Source: Meghimatium bilineatum
Lineage: Eukaryota; Mollusca; Gastropoda; Stylommatophora; Philomycidae
Direction: 5' to 3'
Assembly: GCA_034231615.1 (NCBI GenBank)
Contig: CM067306.1
Location: 33,101,363-33,165,362 of the forward strand
DNA length: 64,000 nucleotides
Part shown: positions 33,986 through 46,222 of the stretch, in pieces
Layout: the number at the start of each line of letters is the position of its first letter
Numbering within the stretch: the stretch's first letter is position 1
The notes under the pieces: generated by a model
What the model was told of the DNA's origin: nothing
What the model saw: the letters and a program-made list of their open reading frames with translations, nothing else
Database searches by the model: none
Position numbers and translations under genes: made by a program

Positions 33986-34201
33986 GAAATTATAAATAAA
34001 CTACAAGAAAATACTCTCAATGTGTCTGAGATGTGAGCTTACAGAAGAAATACATGTATTACATCTATATAGAAATATAAATAATAAAGAGTAAAAAATA
34101 TATTGCGTGATAAAAAATATTGAACTTAAAATAAAAAGTGAAAACTCAAAATAAAATAAAATTAATTAATAAATAAAAAATGAAAAAAATCCATTAAAAT
34201 A

Positions 34202-34396
34202 CACTCACATCTCATTATAACAGCTTTGCCTTGACCAATAAAATATTTATGAAGTAACATAAATTCACTATATAGGCCTACAGTTTAAACAACAAAGAAT
34301 AAATATACTGAGTAACTGGAGATTTAGAAAAATGTCAAATAAAATATGAAAAAAGAGGAAAATTGACTAATGATGTGCTAAAGAGGGATTCCACTG
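34202..34396. mobile_element. Pogo/Tc1-like MITE, 195 bp
   Basis: TA-flanked. The right end AGAGGGATTCCACTG matches the family; the left end CACTCACATCTCATTATAAC is diverged. Confidence 0.6.
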
Positions 34397-35259
34397 TATA
34401 TGTTTTCTCACTGCCATAAGTCAAACGACCAGACCAGGGCAGTTTCTTACGATACCTACAAATTTCAAAGTAGCTATAGATAACATTTACCCATATTGAC
34501 ACTGACCATCAGGAATTTTAAAATAAATAAGGGACTCTTCTTCTTCTTCTGCATTCAGCATATACAGTCATATTATATTGTCAGGTCTGTCATCAGGGCA
34601 AAGCCTACTGTCTTCTCCAGGTCAGAGCTGCTGCTCCCTATTTTTGCCTAAAATCTTTGTTTTCTGACCAGATTTGATGTGGCCAGATATATAGATAACA
34701 TAGATAGGCCTGTTATTAAAACAATATATTGAGAAATCAGAAAATATATAATTCTTTGTATTCTGGCTGTCCTGAAGTATGTGTTCAGGAGTTTGGGTTC
34801 TGGTTTCACATGGACATTCATCTGTGTGTGGGATCCTCAGTCAGTAAAGGTGACCCAACAGTATGCAGTGGCCTGTTCTAAGGCAAAATAGTGTGGTGTG
34901 TTGGTATCTTTGAAAGTGATGTATTGCATCGGGTTTGTCTTCCACTTTGACATGTATGAGTTATTAATTTTTTTTTTGCTTCATTGTAGGACAGTGGATG
35001 TCTGTGTTGTTCCGTTTTAGACAAGTTCTTCACAAAACATCTGATTTTTCATTTCCCAAAATTCAAATATGGGATGAGAGATCATATAACAAATGGCATA
35101 TGTCTGAGTAAAATAAGCATATACACAGATTTATTTCAAGAATCATTTATATCAATGTTTGGTTCATTACGGGAAGCAGTGGCCAGATTTCAACTTTTTT
35201 CAAATTATACATATTTTCATTCAACTTTCATGACCTCGAGACAAGATTCCAGAAGGCAA
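34397..35259. other. No supported gene
   Basis: Unique-looking AT-rich sequence. About 34.8-34.95 kb carries words common in LINE RT tails on the minus strand, but no frame holds. Confidence 0.3.
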
Positions 35260-35770
35260 ACATAGTGATATGTCAGCTATCACCATTACTGCTCAACCCA
35301 AAGATCAAGATGGAAGTCAAGAGACAGATGATAAGCAGTATTTTACATGCTTATACTTTGCAAACAATGCAGACATTGCCGCTGATAGTAGCCAAAAAGA
35401 GAAAACTCACAATATGTGTGATGAAATGCATGAGAAAAGCCAAAGAGTGACAAAACTAGATAAAATAAGAAATGATGAAACCAGGAGAAGAATCAGTATA
35501 AGTCCATGCACAAAATACATCAAGAAACAACAAATAAAATAGTTTGGACCGTTTATGAGAAAGATCTATAACCAACTATGAACAAGAACATATAATATGG
35601 AAAGATCAGAATACAAAGCAAGAGGAAGACCTAGGAAAAGTGCATAGATAATATCAAGCCAACCCTGAACAAATATGGATTTGGCACAGTCAAGGCAACA
35701 CATTTGGCCTTGGATAGACAACTAAAACTCCCAGTTACCACTCCTATGCTTAACAGCAAGTGTAGATATT
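35260..35770 (+). mobile_element. LINE fragment, copy 1 of a pair
   Basis: Starts CAAAGATCAAGATGGAAGTC; includes GCCGCTGATAGTAGCC, AGTCCATGCACAAAATACAT and a GLDR/QLKLPVT-like end. The second copy is at 47410-47900. Reading frames are broken, but the order of words is the same. Confidence 0.6.
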
Positions 35771-35991
35771 CTGACTATCATACACCTGGGGATAGACAAT
35801 TTAGTGATGGGATACAACTCGATACTGGAAATGCGAGGGCTGTGGTAACACATATCAAGAGAAACGGAAATTGGTAGGCCTTAAACAATGCCAACATGAT
35901 TGCTTTCCAATATTTACAAGCACAACATTATCATTAAATATAGTCTACTTAGCAACAGACGATATAGATAGATATCGTAATTGTTTGTCGG

Positions 35992-36025
35992 CCTGATGAT
36001 ACGGCATTTTAGTCGAAAACGTGAT
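35992..36025 (+). repeat. Penelope-terminus-like motif
   Basis: CCTGATGATACGGCATTTTA then GTCGAAAAC. Similar words recur at 37241 (-), 37423, 45395, 49351 (-), 50681 (-), 61416 and 62309, the last beside a GIY-YIG relic. They resemble the core order of hammerhead ribozymes (CTGANGA ... GAAAC), but pairing is imperfect. 36026-36819 shows nothing else. Confidence 0.45.
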
Positions 36026-36835
36026 CTGCAACCTTGTCTCGTTGCTAGTATTATGTTTTGTTTATTTAATAGAATTTTTGGACGTTGGTAGTTATAGGCC
36101 GTTCCGTTTATCTTGATATAATTAAATAGGGATATATGGCATTTATCATTACTTTTTTACATTTATAATTTTACTTAGTAAGTTAGTACCTACTTGAGTT
36201 CAGTAGCTACGTACCGAGTGTGTTGTCACCAGCTTCACGTAGTTTGATTCACATTATAATAATCATACAATTTATTAGACCTACTATTATTACTTACCAG
36301 ACTGTTTTCCGTACAAATAGAAAGTCTATATAAGAATATACCATTTGGAGAGACTAAGCTGCTAATAAACTGCTACAAAATTCACTCGCAAAACACGAAT
36401 GTGGAAGAAACAAGAAGAATGCGAAAGCATAAAATGGATATGTTTTTATGGAATATTGATCGTAGAAATGCACATTTGATCGTTATCTCCCAAGAGTTAT
36501 TCGTACACTCATTTCATGCTAAACTAGTGTATGTAAACGTAACCGATTAAAGATTAATAATTCTATATAAAACAAATGAATAAGAGGTATCTTAGAGCTT
36601 ACTTTGCTGCAATTTTAAACACTATATATATTTTGGAACAGCAGTTAAAATAAACGTTTTTTCTTGTTTCCTGTCATGGCAACCATGTAAACAATCAGCT
36701 CGGCAGATTGTTGGCCGAATCAATCAATGTTTTCGATTTAATGATTAGATTTCCGAAGTTAATAATGTTTCGTATTGCCACATGCAATTTACTTTACATT
36801 AAAAAGTATTATTTCAGAATAATATACTATAAATA

Positions 36836-37078
36836 GTGGTTAGCGCACTGGCTTCGCATATGAGTGGTCCTGGGTTCATTCCCCAGCTGAGGCGGAAATG
36901 TTTTCAGATCGCAACGGCTCCCAGGTCGACCCAGCCTTAAATGGGTACCGGATTAATCCGGGAAGTAAAGACTGCGAGGGAGAGGAGATGGCTACCGCCC
37001 TCATTTGCAGAGCCTGTGAAATGTGAGATCGCTAACATCTCAAACCCCTACGGCATTAATAAATGCTATGGGTTACTT
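36836..37078 (+). mobile_element. tRNA-derived SINE, 243 bp, 16-bp target duplication
   Basis: A-box AGTGGTTAGCGCACTGGC and B-box GGGTTCATTCCCC about 35 bp apart, then a body with GTCGACCCAGCCTTAAATGG. It is flanked by a perfect 16-bp duplication TAATATACTATAAATA (36820-36835 and 37079-37094). A second, older copy is at 59820-60075. Confidence 0.9.
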
Positions 37079-37173
37079 TAATATACTATAAATAATATAG
37101 GTAATATAGTATACATAATAATATCACAAGACCATTTCACTGTAAGTGTAGTGTAACAGTGTAAGTGTAGGGT

Positions 37174-37535
37174 AGGTAAATCCAGAATAAAAGGTAATGA
37201 AGTTTTGATAATCACTCAAGACATACATAATAATACACACAAATCGACTTTTCGACCAAAAGACCTTATTAAGACAAAAATGACAACAAAATTAATACAT
37301 ACAACAGAAAGCGGACAGTAAGGATATCATCTGTGTAATATGAATTGACCGGAAATGAATATGAACGTCCATATCCCTACTGTCCGTCTTCTTGTTGCAT
37401 GTTTTAATTTTATTGTAATTTTTGTCTTGATAAAAACGTTTTTGGTAAAAACGTCAATTTGTGTGTGTGTTAGGGCCTATTATGCATGTCTTCAGTGATT
37501 AGCGAAACTTCATTACCATATTCCTGGATTTACCT
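37174..37535. repeat. Imperfect inverted repeat, arms about 155-165 bp
   Basis: Arm 37174-37327 and arm 37371-37535 are reverse complements with scattered mismatches and small indels; spacer about 43 bp. Each arm ends in GGTAAATCCAG and holds one Penelope-terminus-like motif, so two terminal copies may lie head to head. Confidence 0.8.
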
Positions 37536-37589
37536 GCTGGATTTCAGTTTTGCGCAGTAAATACATATTATGTGTTCAATACAGACTGA

Positions 37590-37980
37590 TGTTCATAACT
37601 TTCAGAGAATATATGCGAAATATAGAAATCATGCTTGGAATAGCAGTTGGAGGTTATAATCTGAGTAATTTGAGATATGCTGACGATACAGTTTTGATTC
37701 GCAGAATACAAACAAGAACTTTAAGCCCTGTTGGACATGGTAGTACAGGAAAGTGAAAATAAAGGCCTCAATATAAACAAGTAGGCCTACTAATAGCGAA
37801 ATCAAAAGAACAATTGCAAGAACATATGAACAGACTCTACACAACATGTCGAAAATTCAACATGAAGATTAATATTGAAAAGACCGAAATAATGGCAATA
37901 GCAAACAAGAAAAGAAATATCGCTATCTCCATCGATAACCAACAACGTAAACCGAAAATATCGTTAGATATTTGATGGAA
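37590..37980 (+). mobile_element. LINE reverse transcriptase fragment
   Basis: YMRNIEIMLGIAVGGYNL, LRYADDTVLI (catalytic YADD) and, after frame breaks, KINIEKTEIMAIANKK. A second, longer RT begins just after. Confidence 0.75.
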
Positions 37981-37989
37981 CCACAATGA

Positions 37990-39420
37990 CACCATCACCA
38001 TCTATCACACACACTGCACCAAGATATGGAAAAGTGAAGATTGGCCCAAGGTATGGACACGATCAGTCTATATACCACTACCGAAGAAGGGAAATATAAC
38101 ACTATGTACCAACTATAGAACTATTGCATTGATCAGTCACGCCAGCAAAACACTACTTGGTATCATCATGAAAGGAATACAACATAAGCTGGAAGAAGAG
38201 TTAAATGAAGTACAGGTAGGTTTCAGATAGGGCAGAGGCACCAGAGACCATGTTTTCAATATGTGGAACACCATAGAGAAATGAAGAGAGTTAAATGTCG
38301 ACATCTACACACGCTTTATTGACTACACCAAAGAATTTGTGTACAACATCAAAAAACTTTGGAATATCATGAAGGACATGGGTTTCCCGCTACACTTAAT
38401 CCGCCTCATAAAAACATACCAAGACAAGCAAGCAGTCGTGAGAGTAAATAGTGAAATTTCTGATTGGCTCAGCGTGGGAAAAGGAGTCAGACAAGAATAT
38501 TCATATCACCATATCTCTTCAATATTTATGCAGAGAACATAATGAGGAATGTAAGAAGTGACCAGCAGAGAAATAAGTTCGACCCACTCAACATTGGAGG
38601 TCACGAGATACCAGAACTAAGATATGCTGACGATACAACATTATTGGCACACAGTCAGGTAAGTCTCAAACACCTCATAAACTCAATTAAAGAACATAGT
38701 GGAAAACAAAACCTATTTCTGAATGGAAACAAGACCAAGATTATGACAGTCGACAAAACCACTAGTAAGTGTTCAATAAGTATCAACAACAGCGACTTAA
38801 GAGTCACAAGTTCTGAATACCTTTTTTCTCTTATCAACAGTAACGGTGATTACTATGAAGAAGTCAGAGGAGATTGACTATCGTGTCAAAAAATCTGGTA
38901 CAAATGAAAAACAAATGGTTGAGCTGCTGAAAAAAAACACGAACATTCATAAAAGCTTACATATTCCCAGTGACTATATGTCTGTGAATCCTGGACAATC
39001 ACCAACAAAGTGAAATAAAATGGCAGAATTTAAAACAAAATGTTACAGACAATCCTCAGAATACCATGGACCAAAAAGATCGCCAAAGTAGCCATCCTGA
39101 GATAAATGAATGTAAAAGAAAACTGACTAAACAACATGGTTCTTTCCAGAAAACGACAATTAGAATTACGTAAAACACAGGTTTATATATCGCTTCAATG
39201 AGACACGACAGACTATAGCTAAAACTAGTAGGTAATGATGGTCCATATCAAACGTCATGACAGACTAGACAAGATTATAATAGAGGAGATGATGACATGG
39301 GGACGAGCAAGAGACAGACCAAGAAGAAGATGGACGCGAGACATCAACGACCACATGAACACGACTGTATCTGAAACATGAAGACTGGTTCAAGATGGAC
39401 AAGTTTCGAAAGTCTGTGAT
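37990..39420 (+). mobile_element. Degenerate LINE with RT domain
   Basis: Successive broken frames give the RT order: VPLPKKGN-like, TNYRTIALISHASKTLL, QVGFR, FIDYTKEF, MGFPLHLIRLIKTYQDKQA, GVRQE, LRYADDTTLLAHSQ, NGNKTKIMTV and a RGRARDRPRRRWTRDI tail. Many stops and indels; an old 5'-truncated copy. Confidence 0.85.
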
Positions 39421-39479
39421 GACTGCTACATCCTGTTCAGGATATGCTACCTGGTGATGCCCACGTCATATGGCGCTCC

Positions 39480-39945
39480 TGTGATTCTATTTATTTATCT
39501 GTTAGGTAAACCCTTTGTTGTCTTTCAGAGTCAGGGGTAGAAGAGTTTTCTTGAGATGACCCTCGTTTGTGCTGAGTATATTATGGAATTTGTCGCCTCT
39601 TATTTCGGTGGTCCATCGTTTTCGTTATCAGCCTCTAGCTCTGCCTCACTGAATCTGTATATACTGTCGAATGGTAGTCTGCTGATGTGTGCACACCATT
39701 TGATCTGTTGTCTCTTAATATATTGCAAGATTAGGGTGGCGCAAGTTTTTTGCCTAATGTCCCCATTCCTCACTCTGTCTCTTAGCGATATTCCTAAGAT
39801 TCTGCGTAAGCATACCATTTGAGCTGTCACAAGTTTACTTTTATCTTGTGCTGTCGTTGTCCATGTTTGGCATTGGTAGCTTGGTTTGAAATGTGGTGTC
39901 GCTAGAAAGGAGCGGTTTCGTGGGCGAGAAAGAATTATGGTCAAT
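39480..39945 (-). mobile_element. LINE RT C-terminal fragment
   Basis: The minus strand reads CQTWTTTAQDKSKLVTAQMV, CLRRILGISLRDRVRNGDIR and YIKRQQIKWCAHISRLPFD, the RT tail words of the GATA-tailed family. Confidence 0.8.
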
Positions 39946-40559
39946 CAACGACGTACTGGCACCATCAGTCAACGTGTAATGGCTGATACACTCAAGGAAA
40001 GATCTGAGCCCATATGGACTTGTCCGGAGTGCAATGACGATGATCCAAAGACTAACTAACTAGTACAGCGTTGGCACATTAATCGTTTTGAATATTGTTA
40101 TTTTGGTGTTTAAATCTGTATTTTTGTTACCAGATTGAGAGTGAAAAATATAGTTTAATAATTTCTATCTCTGCACATGAGCTCATTGTTGGCAACTATA
40201 TCATGTCACTTGATGTTTAATATTTTTCGAGATATCGTAAATGAAAGACTTTCAATGTATTTTAGTGTTGTGAGTATGGATTAGTGTTTATGATTCATAC
40301 CTATAAATCGAACACTGGTTAAACATGCCCGGCATATCGATGTCATTGTTTACATTGTCAACTTCGCGTTGTTCCAGTCTCTTCTTGACAATTTACCACA
40401 ATTGATTGCAGTTTCCTACTAGAACCAGTATTCCCATTCAAAGGAGACATTTGTAGTTACCGTGCATCACATGTAGTTAAATTTATGTATTGACTGAAAC
40501 TGCAGGTTGTTCAGCGCTATGTTTAGTATTCTATCCATATTTGAACAACATGATGGCAT

Positions 40560-41450
40560 GTCATCAAAATATGGGTTTCACGTGCATACCAAAAGCTATT
40601 CTCGTGCTGTCGTTCTGAACTCGTTCCAACCGTTGACATTGTGCATTTGACACTGTGAGGAGATGCAGGTCATAATCTATCACCGATAGGACCAGTTGTT
40701 GAACATGTCGAACAAGTAATATCTCTTCTATATCCACAGCTGTCATTGTTTTTACATAACACGTAAAGTCTTTTCTATGTCCACAGCTGCCATTGTTGTT
40801 ACAGAACAAGTTAAGTCTTTTCTATATATATATCCACAGCTGCCATTGTTATTAGCGCTACCAGATCACGTTTATTGTTTGTGTGGATAATATTGTCTAT
40901 AAAGTATTTTTAAGACATGCTCCAGTCAAACGTTACTCCAAGATATTTAATTTTGCTACTCCGCTCAATAGTCTGCTCATTGATCTTGACAGGAAGTATT
41001 GTTTTCATGATGTTATTGTTTAAGGAAGACATCATGACACAATCTTTAATATTACACGAGAGCCTGAATCATCACATCATCGAGAAATTGTTCATGTGAG
41101 ATGTACATCTTCTACCATTTTTCTGTCTCTTTTCCTATCCTGTATGTGATGATTACATCTGTAAATGTTAGTGTACGCCCTGTCCCTTCCAATTGAATTT
41201 TGGCCAATGTTGCAATATAAATACTAAACAGCACCGGTGAAAGTGGGGATCTATGAGACATCCCTAGAGATATTAGCATATGTCCCGATGTCCAAGCATC
41301 AAGAGGAAGAACAACTTGTCTCTCTTTCAATGCAGCTGCTACCCATTTTACTAACCATGGTTTGAATTCACAGTCAACCACACAGCTCATTAATATCGCA
41401 CAGTCAACCCTGTTATAGGCATCTGTTTATAAACCAATATATATTCGCAT
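40560..41450 (-). mobile_element. LINE RT domain of another clade
   Basis: Reading from high to low coordinates: TDAYNRVD, KPWLVKWVAAALKERQV, SPLSPVLFSIYIATLAKIQL, EGTGRTLTFTD, KIKYLGVTFDWSMS and QCQRLERVQNDSTRI. SPLSPVLF and YLGVTFD suggest a Jockey/R1-like LINE. Frame breaks throughout. A 51-bp triplication lies at 40720-40850. Confidence 0.82.
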
Positions 41451-42600
41451 GGACAAATGACTCCAAGCACAAAGCCATGCCGTGCTAAGATGCAGAGAGG
41501 CGGCAGCATCGTGCGACACCAATAAAATACATTAATGGGACAGTATTTTCGAAGTAACACTTTTAAGGGGGGTGGCATTTAGAAGATTTGCATCATACTG
41601 AGAAAATCTACCGGACGGTCTTGTCTAAGCATGACCATACAGTCTGACTTTGGCACTGGGACAATGGAATAACCATTCAGACATTTCATGTATACAAGAA
41701 TGTGATTAAGTGTGTGTGAAATTCGTTTTATATGCAGTACAGACAATAAAGAATAAATATAATTGGGTATTTCGAAAAGTGTTATTATATATGGAAATGC
41801 GTTATAAAAGGATGCGCTACAGAGGGTTTCCAATGTATATATGTGCGTGCGTGTGTGGATATATATGAATATGCATATATGATATTCAGTGCAGGATTTA
41901 ACTATAAGCTAAACAAGCTATAACTTAGGGTTCCCCCCCCCCACTTTATTGGGCCTCAAAAATCATATTTGGCACTGACATATAATATCTGGACTTATAA
42001 AAGGTCCCATATCTCAAATAGCTTAGGGCCTTATCAGGTCTAAATTTGGCGTTGATGATATTTGAAGGTAAAGGCATAAATATGGATAAGTGTAAGTGAA
42101 TATATGTAAAGAAATAGTAAAGCAAAATGAATTAAACAGGTTACAAAAACACTTACCTTGCCTATTAATAAAAATATATTTAAAAAAAAGTATATATAAA
42201 AAAGTATATCATGGTAGCTCTCATGTCTCTGTAACCGGTTTGTTACGTTGTTATACCGGTGACCAGCAACGTCAGTCCTTGGAATATCGTCTCATTTGTC
42301 ATATGTGAGTCTTGCAACCACACGGAATGAACATTAATAACCGTTTTGTTTGAGTCACCCACCTTTTCTTTATACCCTCTACTCCCGTATTGCACTGATT
42401 CTTGTAATTATTTGTCTTTGTACACTTTCGTGAGTAATTATTTTTGTGTTTGCCGTACTTCTATATAATTCCTTTATGTCTTCTTTCGTTTGTGTATGTC
42501 AATATGTGATTATTTTGTACTCTGCCATTTTGTTATTGTTAAATCATTTACATATTTAGATTTTGATTTCCTCGTTGTTATTGCAGTTGTCTCTTCGATG
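41451..42600. other. No supported gene; repeat pieces
   Basis: About 41580-41665 holds a weak echo of the 6.9 kb repeat, and 41740-41845 ends like the right side of the pogo-like MITE (GCGTTATAAAAGGATGC). A C run is at 41934-41942. The remainder is unassigned. Confidence 0.35.
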
Positions 42601-42685
42601 GGTGCTCACACATGTATAGTTATTTGTATATGCATTTTGTTTTACATGGTTCTATGTATCCACACAATTACTTTGGGCCACACAT

Positions 42686-43905
<1,220 letters not shown>

Positions 43906-43959
43906 ATATATGTAAAGAAACTCGTTTATGTTTAAATCGATTGTAAATTCTTAACCCTC

Positions 43960-44170
43960 CCATCCCCTGTCATGGGTAAAAATAACCATATACTCTATAT
44001 GATCCCGTGGGCGCAGGGGCTGAAATGCTGCAAGGTGTTCGACCATAAACATGGGCAGTCTAGTGGGCGTGTGGCCTCCTTACGGAACATCCATTGCCTA
44101 CTCCTCCACTATAATAACCACTGCTGCCCCAAACGACAATATTACTGGCAGCTAGCTTGCCTCTAGCATG
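43960..44170. other. GC-richer block of unknown nature
   Basis: Stands out from its AT-rich surroundings (GATCCCGTGGGCGCAGGGGC, TCTAGTGGGCGTGTGGCCTC). The 64-codon plus-strand frame has no domain; probably a diverged repeat. Confidence 0.35.
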
Positions 44171-44254
44171 GGATGAGTTTAGTTTGCACATATATTAAGA
44201 AACTCGAGTATAATTATGTTAATCCTAACAACAACGAAAATACAATTTTCATTT

Positions 44255-44430
44255 ATTGAAATTAAAATACATTTATTTTGAAAAGCCAAAATACATTTTA
44301 TTTAGAGTGAATAAAACATATTTTATTTCGAAAAGGTAAAAATACATTTTATTTTGAAGAGCTAAAATAGTTTTTATATTCTGGAAAGCCAAAATACAAT
44401 TTTTGTGAAAAGCCAAAATATATTTTATTG
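44255..44430 (-). repeat. Tandem poly(A)-signal repeat 3' of the neuropeptide gene
   Basis: Five to six degenerate units of about 30-40 bp, each with AAAAGCCAAAATACATTTTA-like sequence. On the minus strand nearly every unit contains AATAAA. The signal nearest the gene is at 44424-44429, about 65 bp after the stop codon. Confidence 0.75.
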
Positions 44431-44494
44431 TAAAAGGAAGTGCACAATTGTGACCTTCTGGAACAGGCGAGTAATCGATTCAGGTATCGTTCAG

Positions 44495-45097
44495 TCAATC
44501 AGAACGTTTTCCCACCGCAAGCATCCTACGACGAATCTCGTTCATCTTACGTCTTTCTTGTTCTATTCGATATTGATATACAAGGTCTGTCAAGACTGAC
44601 AATGAATTTGAAATGGATAATGTCGGTTGGTTCCTGCCATTGATCCTGCGTTTTTGAAGATTGTGAGTATATGATTTGACATCATCTCTGTAGAATTTTT
44701 CTTTGATCTTATCTTCTACCTGAGATCTCTTGATGAACCTTAATCTTCGTTTGTCATCTTGGATGAACCTTTTCTTCTCAAGATTCTCTCTTCTGTTGGT
44801 CAAATAACTGCATTTCTCAGCCTCATCTTTAACATGTAAGGTCGTGTCAACCTCATGGTTGCCAATAATTCTTGCTGGCAAATCCTCTTTATCTTGATCT
44901 ACTTTCACACTATCTTGAGCTTTCGGTAAATCTTTCAACTCCCGTTTAATGAGGGATTCTAAATCAGATTTCTCTGTCACCCGCATTTGCTTTAATGCTG
45001 ATGCCGATTGGGAGGACATGGCATACATGTTCGTGATAGTCCAGCCTTGGAGGCAGAGGCTAGCGAAGACCTGAAGCAGCGACAGGTGCTTGAGCAT
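44495..45097 (-). CDS. ELH: Egg-laying hormone / DH44-like neuropeptide precursor
   Basis: 200-residue prepropeptide. Residues 1-26 (MLKHLSLLQVFASLCL...) form a signal peptide. A charged spacer follows with dibasic sites at 51-52, 102-103, 108-110, 116-118, 123-124 and 149-151. After KRR, residues 152-195 give a 44-residue peptide (INGRNQPTLSISNSLSVLTD...MLAV), then GKR, the signal for C-terminal amidation, and a stop two residues later. The stretch LSISNSLSVLTDL aligns without gaps with the start of gastropod ELH and with the SLSIVNP.DVL start of insect DH44; 44 residues is also the DH44 length. These are secreted ligands of CRF-type receptors, controlling egg laying in molluscs and diuresis in insects. 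Inner RR/RRR sites could give shorter forms. The start is the first Met after the acceptor and fits the signal peptide. Confidence 0.86.
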   Translation of the reverse strand: MLKHLSLLQVFASLCLQGWTITNMYAMSSQSASALKQMRVTEKSDLESLIKRELKDLPKAQDSVKVDQDKEDLPARIIGNHEVDTTLHVKDEAEKCSYLTNRRENLEKKRFIQDDKRRLRFIKRSQVEDKIKEKFYRDDVKSYTHNLQKRRINGRNQPTLSISNSLSVLTDLVYQYRIEQERRKMNEIRRRMLAVGKRSD

Positions 45098-45119
45098 TTC
45101 AAGAGACTCTGATGTTTTT
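45098..45119 (-). other. ELH: 5' UTR part and 3' splice site of the neuropeptide gene
   Basis: The exon begins at 45119 after a strong acceptor: a long T run, then TATTTCAG. 22 bp of leader precede the ATG. At least one upstream non-coding exon is implied and was not identified. 45120-45390 shows no gene. Confidence 0.75.
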
Positions 45120-45599
45120 CTGAAATAAAAAAAAAATACATACAAACTTTTAAATACAACACATCTAGTAAAGCATAGGTAGGTGAAATGTATAAGTATG
45201 AATACGTTACGATGTTGATACTAATGATAGCAGTGGTGGTATCGATACGTCCAGGGATTCTGGTGGTCATCAGGATATGAAAGATGATGATACATGACTT
45301 TTTTGGTTAGATGACGGCAACTAATGATGATTTTTAATGACAGTAATAATGATAATCTGTAACTATCTGGGTTCCAAAGTCACCGTAACACTATCACCTG
45401 ACGAAGAAATAAGTTCTCGAATAGAAATTGCAGCGGCCACCACGTTCGGCATACTGTCAAAATGAGCATGGAGCAATACAAAATTGACATCAGCGACAAA
45501 GCTCCAAATAAACATGCATCCTCAGTGTCCTTTTCTACGGATGCAAAACATAGATACCTTACTAGAGGCAAGAACAAAGGCTGAATAGATTCCCCTTAT

Positions 45600-46145
45600 G
45601 CTATCTTGGTAAAATTTGAACATAAGGTGGCTAGACAAAATTACCAACACTGAGGTCCTTCGAAGGGTCGAAATTTCAACTTCATGTCCACGCTTGGTCA
45701 TAACAGACTCAAGTGGCTTACAACATTAAGATGATGAGCAACAGTCGCATCTCAAAACAACTGCTATATGGGGGAGCTCTTACATGGTGCAAGAGGAAAG
45801 CGACAGTCCAGAAGCTGCGATACAAAGATGTCTGAAAACATCTATGAATGCATTTTTCATCACGCTCGACAACTGAGAAAACCTGGCGGAAGATCACCAG
45901 ACATGGAGAACTAGCCTGCAAAATGGTGCTATGACTTTCGAGAATTCAATAACGAGTAGAGCGGAAGAACGAAGACGGTGGAGTAAGGAACAACAACCAA
46001 GGGACGTGCCATTCCCATAAATTGTCTGTGGTAGAACAAATAACTCTTGGATAGGCAGATATAGTCATGAGACGTCCTGCTTTGATTGTACCACCTCAAC
46101 TCCAACATATGCAGATTTACTTCAGACTGTCAAGGCGAATAAGGC
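45600..46145 (+). mobile_element. LINE 3' end with C-terminal zinc finger
   Basis: Frame pieces read RWLDKITNTEVLRRVEIST, CLKTSMNAFFITLDN, ENLAEDHQTWRTSLQNGAMT, FENSITSRAEERRR and CGRTNNSWIGRYSHETSC. The order (resolvase-like tail, WRS/T..GA..FE, CCHC-type finger) is the standard end of a common LINE ORF. A Penelope-terminus-like motif sits at 45395-45430. Confidence 0.8.
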
Positions 46146-46222
46146 CATACAATGATGCTAATTATGACGAATTATGATAGCTATGATGGTGTTTCTTTTT
46201 TTGTTGTGATAGTGATGACGGT

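Noticed and set aside
36836-36910. Functional tRNA gene
   Set aside because: A and B boxes are present but the segment is the head of a SINE with a conserved body and target duplications; acceptor-stem pairing is poor.
44992-45270. 92-codon minus-strand frame overlapping the neuropeptide start
   Set aside because: Different frame from the hormone precursor, crosses its 3' splice site and has no features of its own.
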